A DNA stretch of 64,000 nt from Aphis gossypii (lineage: Eukaryota > Arthropoda > Insecta > Hemiptera > Aphididae): positions 25,317,213-25,381,212 of the forward strand of contig NC_065531.1 in NCBI RefSeq assembly GCF_020184175.1, given 5' to 3'. Position numbers and translations under genes: made by a program. The notes under the pieces are model-generated. The model had not been told where the DNA came from, made no database searches, and worked only from the letters and a program-made list of their open reading frames with translations. Below, in pieces: positions 41,221 through 52,390 of this stretch (its first letter is position 1; every line of letters begins with the position of its first letter).

Positions 41221-41577
41221 GTTGAGTGTTTTTTGCATTATATTATTATATAGGTAGATGCATGTTGGTACGCTGAGCTATCGGTGTGCGCACACAAAAG
41301 ACTCGCATATGTGATATAATATAACAACGTGTGTAGGTTACCTATATGCCGTATAAGTATAAAAAATAATAATACAGCTTCATTAATGCTGTATTTTTCT
41401 TCGCGAGCACACCCGCGCTCATATAGCATGATGATGATGATAATATATTATATTATAGGTATGTAATGCAAGCGTCTATTATATTCAGGAAGCCACAGTG
41501 GCTGCAACAGCGACTTGATATCAATCAAAAGGACGAATAATAGATATAATAGTATATTATATTTTTATGCATATGGC

Positions 41578-41630
41578 GCGGAGAAGGAGGAGGAAAAGAA
41601 GAAGAAGATAAATAAGAAAAAGAGAAAAAC
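41578..41630 (+). repeat. Polypurine tract
   Basis: About 50 bases almost entirely A/G (GGAGGAGGAAAAGAAGAAGA...), with only isolated T. It immediately precedes an (ATA)n run and the ATG of the next entry. Confidence 0.8.
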
Positions 41631-41656
41631 TCCCGCAACGCGTTATAATAATAATA

Positions 41657-41902
41657 ATGTATAATACCGTCGTATATACGCGCACGTGGTGTGACCTACG
41701 TCTGAGTGGCGTCGGCAGCAACGTACGAATGAATGGATTTCGCCAAGAGAAAACAGCAGTGCCACGTCGTATTAATTATACACAAAATGTGCATCGAGAC
41801 ATACTAACTCGTATAATTTACCTGTGCATAACGATAATATATAGGGCAAAACACGTTTCCGTTTGCTCTATTCCACCAATTATATCCGTTTTCAGCAAAT
41901 AA
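41657..41902 (+). CDS. ATG ORF of 81 codons, unknown
   Basis: True ATG start downstream of a polypurine tract. The translation is fairly balanced (TRTWCDLRLSGVGSNVRMNG, then RQEKTAVPRRINYTQNVHRD) with a hydrophobic C-terminal third ending ISVFSK. No domain or signal peptide is recognised, and no splice sites are needed. It lies in a CpG-raised block where chance ORFs are common. Confidence 0.2.
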   Translation: MYNTVVYTRTWCDLRLSGVGSNVRMNGFRQEKTAVPRRINYTQNVHRDILTRIIYLCITIIYRAKHVSVCSIPPIISVFSK

Positions 41903-43080
41903 GCTGATGTTGATCGATTCCAGCATGCTTCCACCAAAATGATTTCTATACCTAATAAGACTAATATAATATTAATATAAAAATTTTTATTATAATTTTT
42001 TTTTACGACTTTTACAATAATGCTGATGTTAAATGCTGAGAAAAAAATTCGCAAACTACAATAATGTTGACAAATTTATTATAGTTATCTTTATTTTTTT
42101 TGTTGATTTAATTACACTATGTATTCGACTAGATACCGGATACTCTAACTCTTTCGATACTTTTACAGCAGAGTTCTTAATTATTCCAACGATATATTAT
42201 AACTGTTGATTGCTGCACCAAAAAGTTTTACGATGATGTGTGTTTTGAAGAAAAGAAAAATTGATTAAGTCTTGAACATTAAGAGTGATTTCTCAATTTA
42301 TTATATCAAAGTTGAATATGCAGGTGATATTTAGAGGCGTTAAAAATAGAATATTTTCAGTAATTTTCTTAATTTGCAGGAAATACTAATAAGAAACAGA
42401 GAAAAAACGGAAATAAACACAACCACCATTTTCGAAAAACATCAATTTTGTTTTTTGTTGAATTTCAGAAGGAAATAACGATACTGTAAGTTCGCCAAAT
42501 ATTTTATATATTTTTATAAATTATCATATTTTATTTTCTATCTATACATAATACAATTTTTGAAATTATTAGACTTATTTTAAGCTATCTATTTTACGAA
42601 CCTATTCACATAATGCTACAGTGCGTCGAAATTGATTTATAAGTTATAATATACGCTACTTTTTTGATAAAAATCAGTTAAACCGAATTAAAAAAAAAAA
42701 AAATAATCAATTTATAAAAAAAACTGTTTTTAAGAATAAATGCTGTTCACCAGTTTCTTTCGCCCAGAATCATGTTTTTCGTGTACAGAGATTTATAAAT
42801 GAATTAAAATTTTATCATATCTACTGCAGTCTATATAGTGACCTACTCGAAACATGTACTACATATTATCAGAATGAATCCCCAGATTTATTTTTTTTTA
42901 TTGTTGTACACCACTAGGGAAAACTACTTTACATGCAGATCTACAGAGTATTCATAATATAGTTTGTTGATTATTTTTATTTTACCCAAATCCAATTCGA
43001 GATATATATTGTTCTGTACGTAACATCACCATTCGTTTAAATAAAATAACGTTTTGAAACGTCCGACAATCTGACATTAA
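41903..43080. other. AT-rich non-coding stretch
   Basis: No exon recognised. Contains an A run at about 42691 and a short T run near 42891. Confidence 0.55.
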
Positions 43081-43102
43081 CACGCACACACACACACACA
43101 CT
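43081..43102. repeat. (CA)n microsatellite
   Basis: About 22 bases of alternating CA/AC, with a single CG step near its start. Confidence 0.9.
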
Positions 43103-44300
43103 CTGAACGTCAAGTTAATATACTATAATATGATAATATGCGTGTATAGGTATATACTGCTATTATAATAACGAAGATGTAGTCTCACGACTCGGTTGCG
43201 CGCGGTGATCTTTCGGGTGACCTCTACGACTACTTGTTCGATCTATCAATTATTATACGAACGTAAATTGACAAATTGCTTCCATCAATCGTCGACTTGC
43301 AGGTGTTTTTTTATTTTATTATTTTTAAACGTCAATTGAAACGTTGTTGCTGTGCTTTATTATCTTGCGCGCGCGATAGAGCTACTCGGTATCACGTGGG
43401 CGGAATTTATAATTACGAAGACTTGCCATACGCGCGGGGTCTTTACGATATATATATATATATATTTATTGTAATAGACTGAGAATTAGGATTACGCATG
43501 TATAGCGTGTATAATACATACTCGGGCATGTTCGCGGTGGTGGGAAGATAGTAGGAGCGGTTTATTCTTTCGATTTTTTTTTTTATTATTATTATTTAAT
43601 CCGTCATTATAATAATATTATAACCGTTCCGATAGTATGAAATATACTGTACTGTGATGTATATATATACGTATTATAGGTAAACACGCCGACTGTAGAG
43701 GTCATGTGCGTCCGATACATTGTAGTAATTAGTAATTATTTAGGTGTAAAGGTACTTTAGATATTATATTTATAGATATACCGCGATAATGCAATGTAAC
43801 AAAGTATCATTACTTTTACACGAACGTCTATCATGATGTACCTGCGACGACGACCATAATCCGCGGTAATTAATTATGCGTCCGAGGTAACTGCACCCCG
43901 CACCCCGCGTATTATGTTAATACGCTTAACTGCAGTAAACACCCAAGTGGCCAAGTTTATTATGCACGCAATACGCGTTTGCCGTTCGCTGTACGACTCG
44001 TACGTGGACTTCTTTGTACGGTCGTCATCGTAAAATAGTAAAACCACCGACCTGTGTACTGGAAGACGCGATCGCATATTTTTATTACACGTGGTTCGTC
44101 CTACTCTTCACCCGCCGAAAAGCATATTCGTTATTCGTGTTTCCGGTGTTGTTTGATAGTCTATACTTACTCGTCATTCAGTGTGGTAGAGCATTAGGTT
44201 CTTGAAGTATGTCTAACTACACACTGTCGACGAACTGCAGCAGTTATCCGCATCCCCTACTCGTTTGCAGCTTACTGGCAGCACCACACACCATTAATAT
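43103..44300. promoter_or_regulatory. CpG-raised block with open frames on both strands
   Basis: Includes a (TA)n tract at 43447-43465. Plus-strand frames: 43276-43482 (with RDRATRYHVGGIYNYEDLPY) and about 43940-44205 (with KPPTCVLEDAIAYFYYTWF). Both lack an ATG at the head, and 43874-44077 is open on the minus strand over the same DNA. On the minus strand strong donors at about 44168 (ACGA|GTAAGTATAG) and 44270 (GCCA|GTAAGC) suggest non-coding first exons. Confidence 0.3.
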
Positions 44301-44339
44301 AGGTAAACGTGTACATACAAATCATTTCGATTTGCTTCC

Positions 44340-44570
44340 TATATGAAAATTCATTGACCAAGAGTACTCACCCCCTTTTTCTTATAATGCTGTTATTCAA
44401 AATCTGATTTTTAAAAATTTTAAATATACCATTAAGATTAGAAAATTTCAAGAATTTTCAAGTATATTTAAAAATTTCATAAATCAGAATTCGAATAAAT
44501 TCATTATTAAAAGGAAAATGGAAATGAGCAATCAATCCTTAATGATTAATGAATCAGTATGTACACATAG
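44340..44570. mobile_element. Foldback MITE of the TACAGRGTG family
   Basis: Left arm 44367-44429 (CTCACCCCCTTTTTCTTATA, then CAAAATCTGATTTTTAAAAA) is matched in inverse by right arm 44462-44528 (TTTAAAAATTTCATAAATCA, then AAAAGGAAAATGGAAATGAG). The spacer is about 32 bases. The arms are roughly 65 bases and imperfect. The left arm also matches the copy at 24938-24970. Terminal ends are degenerate. Confidence 0.7.
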
Positions 44571-44698
44571 TGGTAGAAATTAAATATTAAATCATAATAT
44601 ATTTATGTTGTGACAGACTATAGATGAACTAAAATTATGAAATTATTGGAAAAAAGTCAGGGATGAGTGGGTGATTTGAACGCAGTCATCACGTCGGA

Positions 44699-44718
44699 TT
44701 TTTTTTTTTTTTTTTTTT
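44699..44718. repeat. Poly(T) run
   Basis: Twenty consecutive T. On the minus strand it would be a poly(A) tail-like tract, but no retrocopy is recognised beside it. Confidence 0.9.
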
Positions 44719-44719
44719 G

Positions 44720-45430
44720 TAGCGTAGGATTTGCGCATTTGTACATGACAAGTCTAAAATCTTAGTTGTATTTTACGTTTAAAAACAATTGGGAAATAAC
44801 ATAAATGAAGAGCTAAAACTATTGGTGCAAATAGGTGAATATTATGGGTTATTATCGCCCCATATTTATGAATTAACCGCACTCATATTAACCAAGTTAT
44901 TTTATAAATACTTAATTAATGCTATCTATATCTACAATTCATTTGGCATCTCATGAGTAAGTTGTAACAAGTTGTAACATTTCGTTTTTGGTCATGCACT
45001 GAGTTATTCATCTTAAAGGACCTCAATGATATAATATTCTCAAGACCGTTGTACTAATCGCTAAATTCTACAAAATATTGAGAGTTATATTGTTCAAAGT
45101 CAGCTTAATTTAAATGAACTTGTAATACTAGATCAATATGCAAATATGCAAAACTGACATTTGGAATTAATATTAAGGGTTCCTACCATGACTTAACGCT
45201 ATATGTAAATTTCTCAAGTCAATTTTATCTAGATATTTTACTGCTCCAAACACGCGCTAACCCCTCTAAATTCTAGAAATAAGGTTTGGTAAAGCGCGTA
45301 GAAGAACTATAAAACGTGCATGAAAATATAACGTTTTTCAGTATTTGTCACCATCATTATTATAGTTGATATCGGATTTTAAGTAGAGGTAGTAATGTAT
45401 TATTATGTTTATTATTTTTTTTTTTTGTGG
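44720..45430. other. AT-rich non-coding stretch
   Basis: Nothing recognised apart from a 10-base tandem copy (AAGTTGTAAC) at about 44959-44978. Confidence 0.5.
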
Positions 45431-46362
45431 TATTTATCGTCGTCATCGTCGCTTGTAAATAATATCATTGAGTATAATACGCATATATATTATATATATA
45501 CTCAATGTTAATATATAATTCGTTTGTGGGACAGCCGTCGCCGCCACATACATATTACTTAATATTATTAAATACACGGAATGTGGACACACGATACGCC
45601 CGCCTAAACGTTAGAAGAGTTGACTGCGGTGAGGGTGGGGGGGATAAAAAGTCGTACAAAATATTATATTATAACGAAACCGTATACGAGATTCGCCCAA
45701 GCCTACATCGGTAGTGTCGTGTACATGGATGCTGCAGTTACGGTGGGTTTAAAAACAAACGGTGACGGGTGGTTATTATTTGTGATGTCAGCGTATGTAT
45801 AATCGGACGACGGGTATGCGTGGGAGAGACCGTTGCGGTCGTCGAGACGACACAAATAAAAAAAGTTATTTTTTTCTTCTTAAAAAAAAAAAAAACAAAA
45901 CAAAACTCCGATGAGCTAGCTATCGGGACCGATCGCCCGCCCGTTCATCAGTCCGCCGCGACCTCCGAGGACCCGGTCGGGTTTTTTTTTTATATTTCTA
46001 AAAACACGGCGCGATGCATATATTATAAAATAATATATTACGTGTGTGTGTGTGCGAGGCTCAAGAATTCGGAGATACGACCCCGGCCCACTCTTGTACA
46101 TACTGGCAAAGACGATCGAGCGCGCCCGAAATAAATCGTTACACATTTCGTCGCCTGCAAGACGAAACCGACGGGGAATAATAGGTACACCTAGGCACCA
46201 GTTACATGATATATGCATGGCATAATACGATATCTAACTATCTAAGGTGTACGATCTCCCCGACACCAATTAGTAAATACCACGCTCGCGCGCCTCCGCC
46301 GCCTCGGTCGTACCTATATCGATCGCGCTGCGTTCTATTATTTTGTATAATAGTATATAATA

Positions 46363-46394
<32 letters not shown>

Positions 46395-46500
46395 GGTGCG
46401 TACATAGAGCGCGTTGATCCCATTATCATATTCATAATAATATATTGTTACATAATATCATCGTTTATCTCGAGCACCGAATTTTAACGACATTTATCGC
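45431..46500. promoter_or_regulatory. CpG-rich block, putative promoter
   Basis: GC-raised with GC-rich segments at 45595-45650, 45770-45850, 45905-45985 and 46060-46190, and an (ATT)n tract at 46369-46394. ORFs of 60-121 codons on both strands overlap one another. On the minus strand a good acceptor (CGGTTTCGTCTTGCAG, next base 46161) starts a segment open in two frames, so a minus-strand exon is possible at about 46040-46161. Confidence 0.35.
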
Positions 46501-46532
46501 TTGGCCAAAACCCCTACGCGTATTATACCTAC

Positions 46533-46650
46533 GTGTATAATATATTTCTGCGGAGCAACAAATATTCGGTCGTCATTCGACAATTTCTGAGTATTCCTCT
46601 GACATCATTTTTCTCGTAAAATATAAATAATATGACCGATTCCCGCTCAC
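46533..46650 (-). CDS. Candidate minus-strand exon 2, 118 bp
   Basis: Minus-strand acceptor GAATTTGTTTTTCCAG and donor TACAC|GTAGGT bound 118 bases. Entered with two bases, the frame is open for 38 codons (ERESVILFIFYEKNDVRGIL, then RNCRMTTEYLLLRRNILY). This phase matches the one-base exit of 47109-47151. A caveat: the same junction, CCAG|GTGAGC, is also a perfect donor for an exon to its right (acceptor CCCTTCAACTTCTAG near 46746) that has stops in all frames. The locus could therefore be non-coding. Confidence 0.27.
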
Positions 46651-47108
46651 CTGGAAAAACAAATTCGTTAAATTCTTGTTTCGAGATTGTCAGACGATTA
46701 TCAAATATGTGTTCAGTTAATCAAATGCATACTCTCAAGCTTAGTTGACTAGAAGTTGAAGGGACCAGCAAAATAATTCGAGTTAGGTAATCAAGAAAAG
46801 TAAAAATAAAAATATACGTAAACTACCAAGCTAATTATAAAATTATAACTAATTATTGACCTATTATTGTGGTTATAAATAATATGCATATCAATACCTG
46901 ATTAAATTATTTCAAATTAAATAACAATTTATACTATTTTAACTAACGTGATTAAAATTTTAATATTTAAACAAGAAATCACATAAAATATTAACATTTG
47001 ATAAGAGTTCAACCAGGGTATCGTCTTGGTTAGGTTAGTATTTCTGCACATCATCACCGCAACTCCTTAGTCGGCAATGCTAGATATTGCATCGAATGCG
47101 CATCTTAC

Positions 47109-47151
47109 CACGGTTACACTCCAGGTTCTCCATGAGCTTCCATTTGAACAT
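47109..47151 (-). CDS. Candidate minus-strand start exon
   Basis: ATG with A at -3. Fourteen codons, MFKWKLMENLECNR, plus one base lead to a strong donor, ACCGTG|GTAAGATGC. Joined to 46533-46650 across 458 bases the reading frame is retained. A different frame of the same exon (SCSNGSSWRTWSVTV) is also open and would join in phase to another open frame. The exon lies beside a dispersed repeat (47163-47326), so a transposon-derived origin is possible. Confidence 0.27.
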
Positions 47152-47162
47152 GATACGAAATG

Positions 47163-47326
47163 GTAAATATATATTTTTTTATAATAATTAATACTAATAA
47201 TGTGATAAGTGCAATATTTCCGGAAAAAAATATATCCTGCTATAGCTGATAATATAAAACTAAAATAAATCACTTTTAATGCCATGTATATCAAAAAAGC
47301 ATACGATGAAATTTAATTTGTGATAT
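47163..47326 (+). repeat. Dispersed repeat, copy 1
   Basis: Aligns over about 150 bases with 51638-51797. Shared words include TAATTAATACTAATAA, AATATTTCCGGAAAAAAATA and TAAAACTAAAATAAATCACT. The copies are diverged by small substitutions and indels. Family unknown. Confidence 0.65.
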
Positions 47327-48560
47327 AGACTGATAGGCCAAAAATCGTTTTTTGTGTATAATAATATTATACCCTTGAATTAAAATTTAACAAATCTATA
47401 ACAGTGATCCACTCAACACCCTTTTCCACAGCAGAGCGGTATCCATTCGCCCGCCTTTTATTTGATCTTGAGTAAATCAATAATTTTCAAAGATCCGAAA
47501 CTTATAATACATCAGTTATCAACTAAACGACAAACGCCATTAAACTTTTACAAAAATTATTTTCGCACGAAGCCACCTCGCAGTTATAACATATATACTG
47601 TGTATCATCCATTAAACTATATACGATCATATATAGGAACTAACCTGGGAAACTATAAAATCGCCGGCTATAATATTATTATAATCGTGGTATGTCTAAG
47701 AAGTTTATACATATATAGTTATTAGTTATTACAAATATATATGTATCAGATATGGTGCATATATTATAATATGCAACTACCTATATTATATACCACGCGT
47801 AGGAACGGGCGCATTCGCCGCTGCTGGATTTGTGCAGGCGTTATAATTTTTTTTCTCACAAATAAAACAGTAATAAAAAAATATTATATATTAGATATAC
47901 ATAAAAAAAAATCTTATGAAGAAAATAAAAAATAGACGGTGATATTTCACCTATTGCTCGGGGCGCCGCCCGAGTGTCTAGATCCGACCCGAGATACATT
48001 CATTATTCTTTCGACTACCTGTGCGCGCACATAATACGACGACGTCCTGTGCACAAACAGTGTAATTGTATATTAACTCATACACGCGTGCGAGTATACA
48101 CATAATAACATAACCTGTGCTGCTACACATGAGCTATATTGCAATTTGCAATTTGAAATCGCAAACGCGCGGCATACAATATAATATACATGAATAACCT
48201 ATAGAACACACCGAGCTCATATTTATGTATACATGTGTGATGTGTGTGTGTGCATATTATATATATATATTATTATGACGTTTTATCTACTTATAATAAT
48301 ATCGTAATATATTATATTATTATGTACCGCGCAGCAAAATCATATACGCCACTCGTATTTCCTGTATTTTCGTACCTACGTGTTATAGGTATAATAATGC
48401 GCGTAAAATAATAATATTATTTTTTTAATACGCACTCGGCGCGTGATATATTATTATAATATTATCGGTCGGCGCTATAAACTTAACTCGCTAAAATAAC
48501 AGTTTTTTTTTTTAATGTTCGCACATGCGTCGCTGCAGAAGTCATCATTATAAATTAGTA
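47327..48560. other. AT-rich DNA then CpG-raised patch
   Basis: ORFs at 47462-47725 and 47741-47935 are Tyr/Ile/Asn/Lys-rich and unsupported. GC-raised patch at 47940-48500, with a GT tract near 48240. The text CAGTGATCCACTCAACACCC at 47401 may be a worn TACAGRGTG-family end. Confidence 0.4.
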
Positions 48561-49700
48561 AAATTTGCTAATCGCTAAGCAAAAACCAAAAATGTTTGGT
48601 TTAAATTTGACAAAATATTAAATTTGATTAAAAAAAAAACAAATTTAAGAAAAAAAGTTAAAGAAATAAGTTTCAACAAACCTGCTGTTGTTTTTTTAAA
48701 TTAAATTTCATTACCTATTTATAGCAACTAATAACCATAATAATTTTAACTGTTGTTTTAAAATAACAATTATTAATACCATAGATAACTGGTATATAAT
48801 ATTTTTCATTGAAATCATTATATTCTTCAACAAATCGTATAATTGACTACGAATTATTATATTAGATTAAATACCTACTTCCGTTCTCTAACTACTATCG
48901 ACATTGGTATGTTGTCTTAAAAAACTACTTAAAAAGTTAATATAAAATAAAACAACAGATCATTTTGCGTTTGCTGTAGGTATAGTAGGTTTTGAGTATA
49001 TCTTATCCTCAACATTGAGTTTAGATCAATGTCAGGTTAAATTAAGTTCAATCTTACTTTGAGCATAATATTATATAGTATCACTCTAATTTAGTAAAAT
49101 ATTTTTTTTAAATCTCTTTTGATACCTTCATTAACGGAAAACCCAGCACAACCTATATCGTGCAATGTTATTATTAGGGCTGAAGGTTTATGCGCTGGTT
49201 AAATTGAGAACGGCGTCAGCAGGTTAGGTCAGAATGATAAATAATATTATCATCTTCTACCTTATTGACATCATTTACACATAATATATTATAAATAATA
49301 TATTCAAATCAGCCGTTTTTGGGAGTATACAATTTACCCTCATTATTGAGACGTAAATTACTCTACTCAAAAGGTAGATATATATTCTAAATTAAATTTT
49401 CTAGAAAATATCAATTTGTTTTTTATAGTGATACAAAATATTTTCTAATAAAACGATTCAATATTATTTTCTTTAAATATTTGAACATAATTTTATAATT
49501 ATAATTTATTTGTATGTATTATCAATTCATTCACACATTTATCTGTGATTAGATCATTATTCATTACTCATTAGGCAATGAATATAGGCAAAGAGACAAT
49601 ACAACTATTAGTTATGCAGTCTATTAGTCAATATGTGTGTAAAAATAAATTGGATAAAAAATATTTATATTAAAATAATATTCACGTAAAATCACGTACT
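48561..49700. other. AT-rich non-coding stretch
   Basis: Nothing recognised. Confidence 0.55.
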
Positions 49701-49703
49701 TAC

Positions 49704-49763
49704 CTTTGTTGTCCTATTATGAGTATGAAAAACACAAGGTTATTAAATAGAAGGTTCACTTTA
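49704..49763 (-). CDS. Candidate minus-strand exon, signal-peptide-like
   Basis: Minus-strand acceptor TCATTTTTATTTTTAG and near-consensus donor CAAAG|GTAAGTACG bound 60 bases. Only the frame with one entry base is open. It reads KVNLLFNNLVFFILIIGQQ, a basic/polar start followed by a hydrophobic core, as in a signal peptide or membrane segment. The length is a multiple of three. No flanking exon was located with confidence. Confidence 0.28.
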
Positions 49764-50364
49764 CTAAAAATAAAAATGATTTCTTTATGTAGATTAATGA
49801 GTAATATTATATTATGTTATGTTAAGTTACTGATACGTGCAAATGATAATTAAAATATTATTTTTAGTATCATTCGATTATATGACTAATTTTTCTTTTA
49901 GTCATGTTTTTGGAAAATCTAAAGATTAATTTTTTAATATTTTCCTAAATAGTATCATTTTAATAACGCTCAACCAGGCTAAAGAAGTTCGTTAATGTAA
50001 ATTATAAAATAAAACTTTCAAAAGTGAATGAAAAAAATAAACATCGTAATTAGATAAATCGATTATAATAATTATTTATTTAAACAAAAATATTCAATAT
50101 TAAATGTCTTGAATTATTATGATTCATTAATCGTCACTAATTACTCTGTATTGTACTTAGTTAATATGTCTACTGTCTATAGTTATTGTGGAAAATAATG
50201 AGATAATGAATAATAAAGATAATAATCATATTATTTTAAACTTGAAATTAGTTATATTTTTTATTAAATTTAAATTTTAAATATGAAATTTTATTATACT
50301 TAAAAAGTTATGTATAAATATTTGGTGATAATGTCAAGTAAGTACTTGCAATAATTTATTACAG

Positions 50365-50403
50365 CAATGAAACAAAATCGATTTTCTCAAAAACTGATGT
50401 TAC
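50365..50403 (+). CDS. Candidate 39-base microexon
   Basis: Acceptor AATAATTTATTACAG and donor TTAC|GTAAGTATT. In the frame that joins to the next exon it reads NETKSIFSKTDV with one entry base and two exit bases. Another frame starts with an ATG (MKQNRFSQKLML). That frame, spliced to the next exon, reads into a hydrophobic GIFLLLVLAFS stretch and stops soon after. Both readings are open, so the frame is uncertain. Confidence 0.32.
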
Positions 50404-50470
50404 GTAAGTATTAAATATTAACATTTTTCTATACATTTTTAGATCTCCCCTATTATTTTGAAAATTTCAG

Positions 50471-50595
50471 GGAAATTGGGAATTTTTCTTTTGCTTGTAC
50501 TGGCATTTTCCAAGATGGGCACGAAGCACCACTCCAATTAAATGTGACACAACACAATAAAAGTTTTACTGGTGCCTACCTACTTACCAAACAAG
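50471..50595 (+). CDS. Candidate exon after a 67-base intron
   Basis: Acceptor TTTTGAAAATTTCAG. The frame entered with one base is open for 41 codons: EIGNFSFACTGIFQDGHEAP, then LQLNVTQHNKSFTGAYLLTK. It reaches a possible donor, ACAAG|GTGAAA, or reads on to a stop at 50610. Composition (Gly, Asp, His, Gln, Thr) differs sharply from the AT-rich surroundings. The 67-base intron is the same length as the one at 12475-12541. No family recognised. This is one of the better coding candidates. Confidence 0.4.
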
Positions 50596-50609
50596 GTGAA
50601 AAATATTAT

Positions 50610-52390
50610 TAAATATTAATTACGATTAATTTAATTGGTAATACTATAACAGCCCAATATAATACAATTACCGCTATTACGTTCTATATAATATAATAAT
50701 TTATACTTAAATTATTGAAACTATTGAAATTATCATTCTATTTAAATAAATTAAATAAGTGCGTACGTCATTCACTACTACACACCCATCACAGTAACCT
50801 TATATATTAGGTACATAAAATCAAAGCTTCATAGAATACGATTAATAATTATTATTTATTTCTATATCTTTCTTGATCCCTATGATTTATTATGACTTAT
50901 TGCGAATCGTTTACAATAGACCAAACAGATTAAAGTATTAAACTTAAATTTTCGAGGACGATGGTAAAGTATAAATTTATTCCTGTTCGATTGCTAGCAT
51001 ATGAATTCGAGTTCATACATCATATCCATGATACATAATTTAATAATTATTATAATATCTTAAATCTCGATAGATTTCTATTCATTTTCAAAAAAGAAGA
51101 AATTAACTATTGTTAATAAAATATTAAAAATACAGTCATAATTTATTTTAATTTTTTTGTATATTATATGTACTTAAATCTAGAACTTGAACGAAATTTG
51201 TCAAAATTGCACAAAAAGTGCAAACTACTTTGTAGTTAATAATTCATAATAACTTTTCGTTTTATGTCTAAATATCAAAAACTTAATGAAAGATTCATCA
51301 GAAGTAATTCATACTGAAACCATAAAATATAAAAAATATATAAAAAAAAACAATTATTTTTTAAAAACATTTTAAGTTCTAATTTGGACGAAATTACTCA
51401 CTTAAACAATAAATAAATATGTTAATATTTTGTTATAATTTAAAAACATTATTAGTGGGAGCACTTGAAACATAAAACGTTTACCCATATTATAATATTA
51501 TGAGTAATATAAAGACATTTTTTATTTATTTTAAGATACCTATTAATTATTAATACTCTAAATCTATTTTTCTATTTTACGGTATTTACAGAAAAATTGT
51601 ATTACATTTTGATGTGTATAAGTTGATATATATAGAAAAAATATATATTGCTCTTATTTGTTATAATAATTAAATATCAATAAAGAATAAACGAAATATT
51701 TTCGGAAAAAAATATATCAACCTATATACCGTAATATTAAAACTAAGATAAATTACTTTATTAGATATGTATGACAAAAAACGTATAAAGTTTGTGACAA
51801 ATCATCTCCGTTCTTATCATTTTTCATGTAGGTACAAGGATAATCATTGAACATGTAATGTACAACAGAAACGCAGAGTGATACCATTATATTTTACTAA
51901 ATTTTTCAATTATCATTAAGTGTGTTCCTTAATGAATTTTCGTTTTACCTACTTATAAATATTACTTGTTTCTATTTTAATCTTTTAACCGGCTCGCGGC
52001 TGTGCTAAATTATGAACACCCTGTATAATATGGTTTTTGGGGAGGATAATAATATTATATTACATGTAAGTACATCCACGTGTGCGTACGTTATACGCTG
52101 TGTATAATAATGTATTATATTACTATTAAATAATATTATATATTTGTTCGTCGGTTACATGCGTGTATTATATTATATACGTATAATATTGATAATCAGC
52201 TTTAAAAATAATCCGTCCAACGACGTTCGCGGTGCATTCATGTACTATAATATTGTATAATACCGTTTAATAGAAATCCGGCTCACGTATAATTACCTAT
52301 ATATTATGGGATATGATTATGCAAACATGCGAGTATAGGTACCTGGGGAATATCGACTTTACGGTAAAAAAAAAAAATTGTTTTTAAACT
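50610..52390. other. AT-rich non-coding stretch
   Basis: Contains copy 2 of the dispersed repeat and an isolated ACACCCTGTATA word at about 52017. Otherwise nothing recognised. Confidence 0.55.
51638..51797 (+). repeat. Dispersed repeat, copy 2
   Basis: Counterpart of 47163-47326. Shared words include TAATTAAATATCAATAA, TTCGGAAAAAAATATATC and AAAACTAAGATAAATTACTT. Same orientation, 4.5 kb apart. Confidence 0.65.

Noticed and set aside
45769..46218. Overlapping 121-codon plus and 100-codon minus ORFs
   Set aside because: They share the same CpG-rich DNA and include poly-A/T and GT repeat-encoded runs. Neither shows a domain.
52010..52030. ACACCCTGTATA word resembling the MITE right end
   Set aside because: No accompanying arm sequence. 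A similar isolated word occurs at 36648. Could be a solo worn end or chance.
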